A stretch of DNA of 64,000 nucleotides from Ananas comosus (lineage: Eukaryota > Streptophyta > Magnoliopsida > Poales > Bromeliaceae): contig NC_033631.1 of NCBI RefSeq assembly GCF_001540865.1, positions 11,494,808-11,558,807 of the forward strand, read 5' to 3'. This document shows, piece after piece, positions 1 to 11,669 of this stretch (position 1 is its first letter; every line of letters begins with the position of its first letter). Both the position numbers and the translations under genes were made by a program. Under the pieces are notes generated by a model that saw only the letters and a program-made list of their open reading frames with translations, did no database searches and was not told where the DNA came from.

Positions 1-96
1 GTTTACAAGTGCACACAGGAATTGAATGAAGAAACAAAAGGAGAGTCATTTACATAATTTACATTAACTTATTCATGTTTCGGTTCTTCGTCACAA

Positions 97-3000
97 CTAG
101 CTGTCCCGAATTAAATTAGTGGGCTCGCTCAAAACATACTTGGGAAGCTCATACTTGGCACCTACAATAGGTTGTGGGAAGTAAATTCCATATGCATGGA
201 CGATTTAGAAAAGAAACGATAAAAAAGGAAAATGTAACAAAGAGAATAAAACAACATATCACCTCTTTCATCGTAACAAAGAGTCATGTCGGTGCTCGAC
301 ACAATAATACCGGCACTGTCTACTATTGCTTGCGCAAGGCTTAAATCAGCTTCAGCTGCAGCCCGGAGTGCATCCCAAATCTCTGCACAAAGAGAATAAA
401 AATAAAATAATAATAAAAGAATGTAATGCTGAATAATCACAATTTAAACATTTTGCTCTTTCTTAAAACAGAAAAAATGAACAGGACTCTATGCCTACCA
501 AGTTCTTGTTCTACTTTCCCATATGTCCCAGGTAGAAAAAATCACAATTTTGTAGGTCTCCACTGAGATAAGGCGTTGCCGAGAATAAAAAAACAACACT
601 GCTTACATATCCTTTTAGCGTGTAATAAATTTAAGGTCAGTCCCAACCTAAACCAATGAAGACAATCCCGTCGAAACAGAGCAATCAAATATGGTGCCAT
701 TTAGTTAGAAAAGTGCATTGGCAAACTAGTAAAAATATTACTGTTGAAAAAAAGAATGCCATTTGTACTAAGTAAAAACTTAACATGAGAAGGCAAAAGC
801 TTCTCAAAAGCATAGTTTCAATATATTCACACGGCAAGCAGGTAAAATAAAGTTTACAGTGTGTTTATCTTTTAGATTAGACATCTGTCGTTTGTGAGAC
901 TGGTCAAGCAACATATCGTCATTAGGGCTAATAAAGGCAACCTACTGAAAAATGGAAACAACTGTAATCAGCATTTAAAAGATAAGAACCTTTCTGGCCG
1001 CCATAGTGAGGAGCAGTATCCCAGAATTCATCACGCATCTGTTTGAGCTCTGCACTGGTTATCGGCTGAGTATGCTTCCAAGGCTTTGGCTTTCGGAGTT
1101 TCTTACTATTCTCTGCATTCAAGCAAAAATAAGGCTCGATCTATCATAGTATTCAACACATGAATAGATATTAAAGGCATAAATGGTCATAACAAATGTA
1201 GATTTTCATGATAGTTTGACATAGACCTGGCAATCTCGACCCATACCCGTGGGTGCCCGCGGGTTACCCGCAAATTTGCGGGTATGGGTACCATCTTTTT
1301 CAACTTAAAAAATTACGGGTAAAACAGATGGGTACCAATTAAGCTGTGGGCATTTTGGGTAACCCGCGGGTACCAACGGATACCCGCACATATATTTTTT
1401 AATTACAAAATATATTTTCTTAATTAAAATATATATTTTTTTATTTACTCATCCTACAAATTCTAACTCTAATTTTTTATCATGTCTTTTATATTACGAA
1501 ATTTTTAAGCTCTAAGACTTTAAATATTTTTATTGTATATTATGATATTTTAAATAATGAGTTATGCTATATTTTTAAAACTTATACATATATATATTTT
1601 GCATTTAAAAAATATAAGAGAAAAAAAGAAAAAACAATTGCGGGTAACCCGCATACCCACCCGCCCACCTGCAGGTGGGTATGGGTAATGATGTTGGCTA
1701 CCCAAAAATTTGTGGATAAATTTTACCCATGCCCAAGTAACCCGTGGGTACAATAACCCGCCCGCGGATTACCCAACCCGCTCATTTACCAGGTCTAGTT
1801 TGACACGTCAGAAATTGTGAAGAGAAAGCTAGCACAAGCCAGATGCGGTACATAAATAAATGAAGTAGAATAGACACAATCTGTTAGAAACAAAGGTACA
1901 TTAACCAAGGAATAAATACTAGAAATCTGTCAAGTGGATATAGGTGATTAGCACAGCTCAAATATTTGAAACAAGCGAAATAAGCTTTAAATTCATCCGG
2001 TGATGCTATACTTGGAACAATGTAAATAATCTCATGCAGCTTAGATGACAAGACAACACATCTCTGGGAAGAATGAAAAAAAAAAATTGCACTGTTCATG
2101 TTCATAATTCAACACCTTCCTAATTACATTAAAGTCCTACTTCATTGTTGTAGAACATAGAGAAAGAAGATAATGGGCTCGACCTTGCATCCATGGCTTA
2201 AATAAGTCTGTTTCCAAAATCTTGTAGTTTATGCACAAATATACAAGTGATAACTACATCAAGAGTTACTAATCTCCCCTTGGAAATAACATCCATATGG
2301 AGGGTTTCATAAACAGGCAATCCTCTATAATAGCCATAATGGTTACTTTGATCAGCACCAGAAATTGGCTAAATGCATCATCTATGACTTATCTCAACTG
2401 TGCATCGTCATAATGCCACTGCAATTCCACATGAGGCTACGGACTTGTGATTTCATAAGAAAATTATGGACTAAGATCAAGAATTGTGCACAAATAGATT
2501 AGCCTAAGGCCAAACCCGATCAAGTTCACAGTAAAAACAAAACGCCCCACCAATTTTCTCCTTCCAGTCAAGTTACAAACTGGGCTGCAGAGCTGGAAAA
2601 AATAATACATAACTATGCAGACCTCAAAATGAACTCGTACATGTAAATAAGAGAGCAGGGAGAAGAATTGACAATCACTCCCAATTCTGTTATAATGTGG
2701 TCAGCACTTCATGCCACATTTTCTCGTAAAAATGTATTATCAGAAATTCACAAGAAAACAAAGAAACATAGCAAACACCGCCATCAACCTTAAATTACGC
2801 ACTTCACTCTGAATATTAAGATAGCTTATTTCACATTCTGGGTGAAAAAACACTTTATACCTGTTGCTTCTTATTTCCTACCACCGAACCTAGATTCAGC
2901 ATGTAGCAATTACACAACATATTACCAAGTAATAACAGAACAATAACTCACCATTTGGATCACCAAGGCTACGACCAACTAGCAAACACACAAGTGACAT

Positions 3001-3640
3001 ATTGCAGCCCCAAAAGAGGTCATAAAATCTTCGATAAGCTAAAGCAGACAATTTATTCTTTTCCTGGTAACTAGAGACTATCCTGAAATAGGACTCAAAA
3101 CGTAATTCTTTTTCATTTGACACTCCCTCAGGTTTCTTCTGTTTTTTTTTTTTTTGGATCTGAGATAATTCAGCAGTAAAAATTTCGGTAAACTATAAAT
3201 TATCTCGTCAAATTTAACAGTTTTATGTACTTCATTTTTAACGAAATTCTTAACTGAACAGAGTAAGATAACTCAAATTAACACAAATCAAATTTACAGG
3301 ATGTTAACCAGAAACTATAAGATTCAGATGCCTAGATCAAAAATAGCCAATAGTTTAGGGGGTCTTCATACATTTTCTCTTTTTCCCTACTCCTTCCAAA
3401 TATAGATCTAAACTGATCCACCTAAAAGACGCAAAGTTTAGCAACAGGACAACGACCGATTCTACAATCTACAAAACAACGACTCCAATTTCCAGGACGT
3501 AGGATCACCGCAACACCGCATGATCTCCAAAAACGATCTCGAGGGTCGGAAATAGAAACCGATGTAGAACAAAATCTACAAGAATGATCGAGAGGGGGTG
3601 GTTCACCTTCTCCCTTCTGAGTAGATCCAACACAACCCAT
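97..3640 (-). CDS. UBTD/DC-UbP-type ubiquitin-domain-containing protein homologue, 113 aa, 4 exons
   Basis: Exons by GT-AG junctions and reading frame: 3640-3607, 1112-990, 382-263 and 161-97 (stop TAG at 99-97), giving 342 nt and 113 residues. The protein starts MGCVGST, a good N-myristoylation context (Gly2, Ser6) with Cys3 as a possible palmitoylation site. It continues with the conserved stretches KPWKHTQPIT, RDEFWDTAPHYGG, EIWDALRAAAEADL and AIVDSAGIIV, and ends in YELPKYVLSEPTNLI. This is the N-terminal domain of the UBTD1/UBTD2 (DC-UbP) family, known in animals to contact ubiquitin-pathway enzymes. As in other plant homologues the C-terminal ubiquitin-like domain is absent, so this short form looks complete rather than truncated. 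Membrane anchoring is inferred from the N-terminus only. Intron 1 is about 2.5 kb and holds a hAT element. Bases 1-96 are 3' UTR or downstream DNA. Confidence 0.93.
1222..1797. mobile_element. Non-autonomous hAT-type DNA transposon in intron 1 of the UBTD gene
   Basis: A 576-bp element with inverted ends TAGACCTGG...CCAGGTCTA. It is flanked by a perfect 8-bp target duplication GTTTGACA (1214-1221 and 1798-1805), the size expected for hAT transposons. Both subterminal regions carry many copies of short palindromic words such as ACCCGCGGGT and GCGGGTA. The centre is AT-rich and non-coding. It lies about 110 bp upstream of exon 2 in the gene's orientation. Confidence 0.85.
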
Positions 3641-3780
3641 GGTATCGATCGTCCTCTTCCTCGCGCTTCTAAGCGGCGGAGATCGAAAGCGAGAGGAGGC
3701 CGAGTGAGGAATCACAACATCGCCTTCTCCGCTGCGGCTTGAAGCAGAAGCGGTCGAGAAGAGTCGATTTTGGGCGGTGG

Positions 3781-3794
3781 GAGAGAGAGAAAGA

Positions 3795-3825
<31 letters not shown>

Positions 3826-3826
3826 G
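3781..3826 (-). repeat. GA/CT microsatellite in the putative 5' UTR of the UBTD gene
   Basis: A nearly pure GA tract on the plus strand, so CT-rich in the transcript orientation, about 140 bp upstream of the ATG at 3640. Pyrimidine tracts are common near plant transcription starts. The plus-strand reading frame across it is repeat-driven and not a gene. Confidence 0.6.
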
Positions 3827-3934
3827 TTCTCTTGAGGTCAAAATGGGAGTCACCGAGAGAGGAGGAGAGAGAAAGAGAGCAGCATCACTAGAGGAGTCCT
3901 TTGTTGAGATCTATCTAAAGTATAGGGTGATGAT

Positions 3935-3947
3935 ATTATATATAAAT
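3935..3947 (-). promoter_or_regulatory. Possible TATA box of the UBTD gene
   Basis: On the minus strand this reads ATTTATATATAAT, about 300 bp upstream of the ATG at 3640 and upstream of the CT tract. Position and sequence suit a TATA box. No transcript evidence is visible, and other AT-rich words nearby could serve. Confidence 0.35.
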
Positions 3948-3949
3948 AA

Positions 3950-4819
3950 TAATGATGATAATAACAATAATAATTTGAGCGCTTGTCGTTATACATCGTG
4001 TCGCCTCCTCATTTTTAAGGATTTTTATTTTCTCTTTGCCTTATTAATTTTTTAATATTAAAATTTAATTTAAATTTATATAACTCTCAAAATAAAAAGG
4101 TTGTAAAATTTACGTCTTTTAAGTAATATATAGATAGTGTTTTTCTATAGGATATTACTCTTTCTATGTCTAAAAATTTTTAGTAGTATCTCTGAATTAA
4201 AAAAAAAAAAAGAAGAAGAAGTGAGTTTTAAAGTAGCCCGGTGTCCTAATTTGATGAAAGCAGGTAAGCAATTTGATTTGCTGTGGATAAGAAGCATGTA
4301 AAAATTAGATAAAAATACATTGAGACACCTCAACTATTGATTTTAGCTAAATAAATAACTTAATCTTATTAAATTCTAATAATTTAAATTATTTCATAAT
4401 GAGTAATATTAGATTAATTAACTGCTAATAGCTAACTGAGTCATAGCCATGTTGATGATTGTCATAATTCGTGTAATTTGTAATCCTGTGGAGTTCGCAT
4501 GGATGTAGATTTTTTTTTTTTTTCTCTTTTTACTATATTTGATTTGATGTGTGAACTGAGCCACTGACGCTTAATGTACGCATCGAAAAGTCAAAGGCAT
4601 TCATATTGTGTTTAGAAGTTTTGATCTTGTGTCACATAGATTCCTTTTCGGAGGTGCTAGAAAATAAATACAATCGAAAAAAGTGAAGAGTTTGGTGACT
4701 TGATGGTGTTGACGAGTACCTAACCTGTTTCTTACTGGGTACTATTTTCGAGCTAGATTTGTTTCGGTTTTAAATTTTAAACCATTTTTAGTAATTTTTG
4801 TCATGCTTAATTGCATTTT
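3950..4819. other. Intergenic AT-rich DNA, nothing recognised
   Basis: AT-rich sequence with short A and T runs. I see no gene, RNA or bounded repeat here. Confidence 0.5.
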
Positions 4820-4831
4820 GAGTCGTATTTA

Positions 4832-4985
4832 TTTATTTTTTATTTTGAGAGATAGGTATCACGTTACCCGCTTTGTTTATTTCATTTAGAAATAAACTTG
4901 ACTTAAAATGTGAATCAACAAGGATTCGAACTTAAGTCTCGGGTACCAACCACCAAGCCTTTGTCACTTACTCTAGAGACTGGGT
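4832..4985 (-). mobile_element. tRNA-derived SINE copy 1
   Basis: In the SINE's own orientation (minus) it begins near the motif GAGCAAGTGGCAAAGGGCTT (here diverged), an A-box-like region. This is followed by a B-box-like TTCGAATCC, then AATGAAATAAACGAAG, the hairpin GGTAGC..GCTACC and a short A-rich tail. The flanks are GAGTCGTATTTA (4820-4831) and GAATCGTATTTA (4986-4997), a 12-bp target duplication with one mismatch. That bounds the copy and shows insertion by target-primed reverse transcription. Confidence 0.8.
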
Positions 4986-5261
4986 GAATCGTATTTAAAA
5001 TTGCTACCACTATTGTGTGAACTATGCACTGAGATGGGGTTGAGTAGCAAAACTTATTATTTAGCGATATGGATCTAGGCTCACTAAAGGCCCAATTTAG
5101 TTCACTAAGCCCATATGTTTTTTGGACTAGGCTCGGCCCAATTAAAGCTACTGGAGGTACCACTACTAACGTGCATTTCCGGACCAGCGTATTGGTACAT
5201 CTCATACATCACACCTCTAATTTTTTAATCATCATCAATAACTTAAAATCACCGACAATCC

Positions 5262-5345
5262 CTACGTAAGTGACAAAGAATTTGATAGTCGGTACTTGAT
5301 GTCCCAAATTCGAATATAGTTTATTCACATTTTCTTCTAAACTTA
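5262..5345 (+). mobile_element. Degenerate SINE 5' fragment
   Basis: The same family, plus strand. An A-box-like region (AGTGACAAAGAATTTGATAG) and a B-box-like AAATTCGAATA are recognisable, then similarity fades before the hairpin tail. No target duplication found. Confidence 0.5.
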
Positions 5346-5710
5346 TCTAAAGAACCTAGGAAAATCTATCACCTGAAGTAATAATTTCAAAATTTTATGT
5401 CTTGAATATCACTGAACACATTCAATAAATTATATTTTGATTTGAGACCTCTATCATCCTGATATATTTTTAAGGATTACTATCAATGGTAATATTAGGG
5501 GCGCGCGGATGCATACAATTTTTCTTGTTGCGTGATCAGGGCTGTGCCCAACCTGATTGACCTTTGGGTTTAGGTCTTTTGTCCAAACTAACCTAGCTGC
5601 ATTATTAATCTAAACACCACCAACATATTCAACATTCGAGAAAAGTTAAGTTTCAGCAAAAATGTTTCATAATAGAAGGCTAATTAAATACAGCATATAT
5701 ATTGTACCCC

Positions 5711-5752
<42 letters not shown>

Positions 5753-5758
<6 letters not shown>

Positions 5759-6455
5759 TGGAATGCTATTAGTAATAAACGGGTTCCATTGTCATCTTTT
5801 TATTTTCGATAGTGGAACATCCAAATCGATGATTAGTATCCTTGAACATGATCTATACTACTTGAAATATCTAGAAATTAAATTTCAAATCATTTCAACA
5901 TCATTGACCTAATAATCAAAGGGTTTCAAAATTCGTAATTTTAATGATCGATATGATGTATTTTCTCGTTTAACAGTATAAAGATAACCAAATCAATTGA
6001 ATTTTTTTTTTAGAGATAGGTAGCACGCTACCCGCTTCGCTTATTTCATTTAGAAATAAACTTAGCTAGAAATGTGAATCAACTAAGATTCGAACTTGAA
6101 ACCTCGGGTACCATCCACTAAGCCCTTTGCCACTTGCTCTAGGGACGGTCGATAAATCAATTGAATTTTAGTTAGAAAAATTTCTTAACTATTTAGAACA
6201 AGATCTATACTCTCGATCTTGATTACACAATTCCTATCATTACTTTTTAAAAAAAATTCATTTTTAGTCATTCATTTGTGTCCACTTGATGGATAAGAGA
6301 ACAATATTGAAAAAACATAAAAGTTGGTTTCTAAATACTTCAAGTGATATAGATTATGCTCAGCCGGCGCCAATCGTTGATTTGAAGGCTCCATCATTGA
6401 AAATAAATAAGTGGCAACAGAGTCTGTTTGCTACCGATAGTATTCCAGCTCAACT
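5753..6455. mobile_element. TA-flanked foldback MITE (long type), split by a SINE
   Basis: The left end (AGAGCTGGAATGCTATTAGT) and right end (ACCGATAGTATTCCAGCTC) are imperfect inverted repeats. Inverted similarity continues inward, for example a 'direct the Tyr-Lys' style pair of words around GATCTATACTACTTGAAAT and ACTTCAAGTGATATAGATTA. Both outer flanks are (TA)n, with a GA tract on the left. The SINE at 6006-6153 is inserted in its middle. No coding capacity. Confidence 0.65.
6006..6153 (-). mobile_element. tRNA-derived SINE copy 2
   Basis: A well-preserved 148-bp copy with A-box region, B-box TTCGAATC (both on the minus strand), the AATGAAATAAGCGAAGCGGG segment, the hairpin GGTAGC..GCTACC and an A-tail. 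It is flanked by a perfect 16-bp target duplication AAATCAATTGAATTTT (5990-6005 and 6154-6169). It sits inside an older foldback MITE, so it is the younger insertion. Confidence 0.9.
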
Positions 6456-7152
6456 ATATATATAGAATAAGACTATTGTGCTCATGGGAGCACGGAGGCC
6501 TCCGTAGTACTCCTAAGTCGTTTTCGATGATAAAATTTTTGAATCGACGATCGGCTCCATTAAACTTGATATATGTAGCTTATTTGAAATATCTATAAAA
6601 TAAATTTTATAATTTTTCAATATCATTTATCCAGTGACCAAAAGGGTTTAAAATTAATAATTTTTAATGATTGATATCTACCGTTTTTAAATTTAACGGT
6701 ATAGAAGTATCCAAATTATGTAAAATTTTGCTAAAAATTTTTTTATATTGTTTACAACAAGATTGATATTTCTGATTAAAAATTTTAGTACTATATCACC
6801 ACTTTTTTATATTTTTATTTTTAATATTTGATTTTAATCTTTTTGGATCACTAAGTAAATAATATCAAAATTTACAATATTTATTTTTTAAATACTTCAA
6901 ATATGGTAGATCAAGTTTAATAAAGCCAATCATAGAATCTTCCAAGTACAAAGTACAAATTTTCTGCCATTAAATCTATCCATTTAACCATTTTCGTCTA
7001 TTACACCATACTATTTCACCAACCACCCATTAAACCTTAAAGGGCCACTATCATCCTAACCACTCATTTCTTTATCCAAGGCCGACAACCTTATAGTACT
7101 AATGACTTAGTACTATTAATTTATTCTAGTATAGTTCTATATATATTTCGAG
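6456..7152. mobile_element. Two adjoining foldback MITE relics
   Basis: 6466 to about 6945 resembles the long foldback type: it opens with CATGGGAGCACGGAGGCCTC and GACGATCGGCTCCATTAAAC and closes with inverted counterparts such as GTTTAATAAAGCCAATC. From about 6950 to 7152 a short-type copy follows, ending CTAATGACTTAGTACTATTA before (TA)n. The boundary between them is blurred. Confidence 0.5.
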
Positions 7153-8839
7153 GATAAGCAGCGAACAAAATGTTGTACTACATATTTAGACTAACAAAGC
7201 GTGCAAAAAGTACTAATTGACATTCTCACGAGCATACTCTAATCACTTTTCATATACATTTACAAATGTTAAAAGCGGCTCAAAGAGAGATGTGAACCAC
7301 TAAATAATGTTATACTTGAACGCAAACTTTGCATCATTTTACAAATTATGTGATTCCTGAGCTTAAGTTATTGTACGCCGAGCTCGATCGCCAACTCATA
7401 ATTAATTGCACATACAAAGTTGAGCGGCGGAGGAAACACGAAGGGAAAAGTTTTAAATTCTTACATTATGATCATCATTATTAAATTTCATTAGAGGATA
7501 TAATAATTAGCATCATAATAATCTCATATATAGGGGAGAATATAATAGATTCCGATAGTAATCCCTCCTCTACCTCTCGTTCATGGTATCATCGATCATA
7601 CACTCGCTTTTGCTCCTCGCCACTAATCACATGTTGGATTTCGCTTCGACCTTTTCCAAAAGTAAAGGAGGAAAAAAAAAAAAGAAAAAAAAAAAGAGCG
7701 GTCCATCACTCCTCATCTCTCATGAGATTCTTAACATGGCAATGTGTTTTAGATTCTCGCGGTCACCACTTACCGATTCTGAAAAGTCGAAATCCAATCT
7801 AGCGTCCTACACCAACCAATTCAAACAGGAATGATTCTTCACTCGTTCAACTCTTTCCTTTTTCATTTTTTTCTCTTAATAATTCATTTAGTATCTTAAA
7901 GTTTCCTTCAGATACAGCTGATGAGCTAGTATTATTCGGTAATGGCTCGTTAATAATATTTATCGAGTCTAAAAAGTCGAGTCATATACGTTAGTTTGCA
8001 TGTGCCTGGCCATTCTTTCAGTGCCTAAGGACTCCAGGTTAGTAGACCTATACATAAACCTTGATATGGTCATGAATGTCACTAGCCACATGGGTGTAAT
8101 TAATAACCAAGATGAAGGCGCCGTAACCTACATATTTTATTAAAATTATTATTGGGATTCACAAGGAGATGCTCCCTAAATTTTGCATAGTTTAGTAGGG
8201 AGCCATTTTATTTCCCACATATGAAGCTCTTTGATTACCAAGGTTACGTAATTAATACTCACCCAATAGATCGCCCAACTATGATTTATGAAACCAATTG
8301 ATTCTTACAAAGTCTCCAAACCATTTATGTTTTAACACGCTGGAACTTTTGGTGTTTGCATGTTTCGTTCTACTTTTACTTTTGAACTGGTCATATATAG
8401 AATCATTTTCACTAGAGTTTTTCAGTAGATGTGAATATTTTAAATTTTTACTGTAGGAAAAAATATAAATCAAATTTTGAGTTGGAAAAACAAAAGCTAC
8501 AATTTAGAACTTAGTGAAGATGCTTTTTAAAATAATTCATTCTATAATTCTATTATTTACTTTATACTTCATCAAACACTACCACCTTAATGCAAAAATC
8601 AACCAAGTTATTTTTGACCATTATTTTACAAAAGCAAGTAGATCAATGAGTCACAAGGTGGGCAAGGTTTTAACTATCAAACCGTGTATATAGGCCGGCG
8701 ATTCCCTCTCTACTCTACTCTTCGTCGCTTCTTCGGCACTCCACGTGGCATTCACTCATACTCAACGAAACAAAGACTCTATTATAAGATAAAATAATAA
8801 AAATAGTAACAATACAGCTATGAATAATCGACTGTTTCT
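7153..8839. other. Intergenic DNA, nothing recognised
   Basis: AT-rich sequence. A short plus-strand frame at 7583-7834 has a poly-lysine run from an A-rich tract and no family signature. No RNA gene or bounded repeat seen. Confidence 0.4.
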
Positions 8840-8968
8840 AACGCAATGACAAAAAATTTGATGATTGGTACCGATATCTAAATTCGAATCCTAGTTGATT
8901 CACATTTCTGATTAAATTTATTTTTTTTAAAAATAAACGAAACAGATAGCATATTATTTTTTTTTTAA
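8840..8968 (+). mobile_element. Degenerate SINE copy upstream of the peptide gene
   Basis: Plus-strand SINE similarity: AATGACAAAAAATTTGATGA (A-box region), AAATTCGAATCCTAGTTGAT (B-box region), AAATAAACGAAACAGATAGC, then an interrupted hairpin and tail. It is followed by (TA)n at 8971-8991. It ends about 220 bp before the ATG of the peptide gene, so it may lie in its promoter. Confidence 0.55.
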
Positions 8969-9130
8969 ATATATATATATATATATATATATGGTGATGA
9001 ATATATAATAAAGCCAACACTTGGCAGCAACACTCCACCATTTGACTGCGCCCAAATTTGACTTGATCTCCACGCGTTCTCTCTCCACCAGCCCTGAGGT
9101 ATCCCTTAAATACCACTTTAGGTGCGGCCA

Positions 9131-9142
9131 AAAAATATAAGC
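9131..9142 (+). promoter_or_regulatory. Probable TATA box of the peptide precursor gene
   Basis: AAAAAATATAAG lies 50-60 bp upstream of the ATG at 9192. With a start about 30 bp downstream the 5' UTR would be short, as is usual for small peptide genes. Inferred from position and sequence only. Confidence 0.45.
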
Positions 9143-9191
9143 CCCACCTCCACACATCGTGCAAAAGTGCTTTTCTTTGTAGTTCTCTCTC

Positions 9192-9458
9192 ATGGCCTCT
9201 CATGCACAAAGAAAAGCACTTCTCCTCTTGGCTCATCTTCTATTGCTCTTCTTTTCAATTGAAGGTAGGAAATTTCTGAAGGAAGAAGAGATCATGAGCA
9301 TGGTTCAACGCCTCGAAGTCGGTCGCAGTCATGCTCCGCCGCGGTTCTCAACCGATGACGAAGGTCGGCACGTCTTTGTTCGCGTATCGGGCTTTGCGAT
9401 GAGCGGCGGTGAGGGCCGCATGCTGCAGTCGGTACCGAGCCCTGGCATCGGTCATTAG
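9192..9458 (+). CDS. Secreted peptide hormone precursor, PIP/PIPL (or CEP-like) type, 88 aa
   Basis: A complete intronless frame. Residues 8-25 are strongly hydrophobic (LLLLAHLLLLFFS), a typical signal peptide with likely cleavage near Gly25. The middle is charged and variable, with basic sites (RK, R76). The extreme C-terminus is SVPSPGIGH (residues 80-88). In plants the PIP/PIPL family ends in an SGPS-like core followed by GxGH, while CEP peptides end SPGxGH but normally carry FRPT upstream. FRPT is absent here, so PIP/PIPL fits better. Such precursors are cleaved in the apoplast and the short, often hydroxyprolinated C-terminal peptide is perceived by LRR receptor kinases. The mature ends, receptor and role (immunity or growth) are inference. 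It stands alone, with a TATA-like box upstream and a SINE relic further out. Confidence 0.8.
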   Translation: MASHAQRKALLLLAHLLLLFFSIEGRKFLKEEEIMSMVQRLEVGRSHAPPRFSTDDEGRHVFVRVSGFAMSGGEGRMLQSVPSPGIGH

Positions 9459-11669
9459 TGACGTTGCTCGCTGTTCCCTCATTCTCTTTTTCCCGACAAC
9501 GCGAAATTAAGAAAATATTTGCAGGTTACGTGTGATACTTTATTCTATTTTTTTCTTTTTTTTCTCGCACGTTGATAGGTTTATGAGTATTGATGCTCCT
9601 GAGAGTAACATCAGTGTATATATGATCTAGTGAATATAACAGCTGGGATCGATGTCATAAAAGTTGTTCTGGTTCTTAGTTTTCTGGATAGTAATTATCT
9701 GAACGTGTGATGAATGGCAATTAATTTGATTTTTAATATCTTATTTAAATGGACTAGTTTCTTAACTTTAGTTGATTAGTCTACATGCACTGATCCTAAC
9801 TGACGTTTAGTTTAGATTTTTAACTGATGTGCGATGAATGGTAATTTATTTGTAATATTTTTGGTACGAAAAATTCATATTCGTACTAGCAATCTAATTT
9901 GTAAATATCTGTAAATGTAAATAAAGATTGTCAGGTCTATAAATACACATCTCAAATTCAAGCAAAGACAAAAAAAAAAAAAAAAAATCTCAAATTCAAA
10001 CAAAAAGACAAAAAAGAAAAAAAAAATCGTCTACACACAAACTAAAAACTTAAAAATTAAGAATTAAAAAAAAAAAGTAAGAATCTCTTTATTTGTGCGC
10101 ACGTGGCTGCTTTATTTTGCGTCCGAGCGCCACGGAGCTTGCGTTGAAGTGTGAATGCGTGTCGGTTAAACTCGTACCAGGATTGATGACGTGGCGCGAA
10201 GTAGTTGTAGGGAACTCAACAAGAATTGGTTAGGCTCCAGCGCCTAGCAAGGTAGAGGTGTACGGCTCGAATTTTGATGCAAGTTACACGCGCCTCCACG
10301 TGTGTGGGTGATCGAGAAATTAATGTACGGGTAAATGGAATTTAACCACGAGATATACAGGCAATGGCATTTAACCATGGAATATACAGGTAATGGCATT
10401 TAACAGCCACCACACCACCTACAGTACTTAACGCAATTTTATACACAGATAATGGTATTTGACAACGACCATCATTATTGACCCTACTTATTAGTACAGT
10501 CCATTAAAGAATTTAATAATTAATACTTAAACTTCCGTGTTTGAAATCTAATTATTTTTTATTTTTGCTGAAAGAAAAAAAAAAAAAAATAAAGACATAG
10601 TTTACAAAGTTGCAATGCACAGGAGGCCTTTTCTGCCATCCAAACACAGCATTTTCCGGGTAGCGGTGTACAAATTCCAACGATATGTAACTAACCAAAC
10701 GTGCAGTCGTCGATCTATGCAGAGTTTACAAAGTTGCAATGCACGTGTTACAACTTACAACATACTCTGTCTACAATGACCCATTCAAGCGTTTTTGCTT
10801 TAGTACAGTACTTCACAAACTAGACAAAGGTAAACAAAGTAGTGAGCTTTTAACTACGTTATATATATGACCAAACAGCAATCAACATATTCAAGGAGCT
10901 TACAGTAGTTTCATCACAAAATCTGTAATTAACTGTACCATCTTACCCCCCTGGAACCCATATCTGATGGTAACTTATTAGAATAGCTGAATAAATCTAG
11001 ATGGAAACAACCAGCCTATGCACAAAAAGAGTAACAGGACAATCCTGGATGATCCATCAATACTCGCGACAATCAATCAAATCAACTTCTTTGAACAATG
11101 TGGGCATAGGTACAAATTCAAGATTCGGAATACTCCTGCACTGCTAACAAAAATTTACTACGTCAACTTGATATCATGTTTGATATCATACCTCTACATA
11201 TTGGTACCAAATTTCCAACCAAAGCAAAATCATATAAGAGGGCTAATTATAAAAGCAGCAACGCAAGGTTTCTGAAACAAATTTAATGTTTAGGTACTAA
11301 GGCCTCCAAAAGTAATATCAAAAACTAAGCAATACGGGTGGCATTTTTCATGTGCTCATGTGCTTTCCTTGATAGATTATACAACGGAATTTGCCAAGAT
11401 AAAAGTTACTAGTCGTACGTAAACATGGGCAACATAAATAGTATGCGCTCCTGCATGTGTTTTCACATTTTGTTGTGGACCCCATTGTTTTTCATATAGA
11501 ATAGTAACTTTGGTCGCTCTTAAGTGCACACGAAATAACTAAAACCAGACCAAGTAATAGAGTAAATTAGACGACCGCAAAGCCAAAACTCACCTAACTT
11601 ACAACAAGTGACATCCAGTGCATCTCTCGAGGGTACATCACTCTCAAGGTCCATTAGTTATTTAAAGTA
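9459..11669. other. Intergenic DNA between the peptide gene and a MULE-type MITE
   Basis: Includes the likely 3' UTR of the peptide gene, A-rich tracts (9969-10075), a short tandem repeat (10329-10405) and a 20-bp word, GTTTACAAAGTTGCAATGCA, present twice (about 10600 and 10723). No gene, RNA or bounded element otherwise seen. Confidence 0.4.
10329..10405. repeat. Tandem repeat, about 31-bp unit
   Basis: Variants of a unit containing AATGGCATTTAACCA and ATATACAGG occur about two and a half times in a row. A diverged further copy (GATAATGGTATTTGACAACG) starts near 10447. Non-coding. Confidence 0.7.

Noticed and set aside
3777..4055. Plus-strand frame across the GA repeat
   Set aside because: Composed of GA-repeat codons (RERERE) and AT-rich sequence; it lies over the promoter/5' UTR of the minus-strand UBTD gene.
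8838..9236. Minus-strand frame overlapping the peptide gene start
   Set aside because: Runs through the promoter, a (TA)n run and a SINE relic, with no domain; the plus-strand precursor explains the coding signal.
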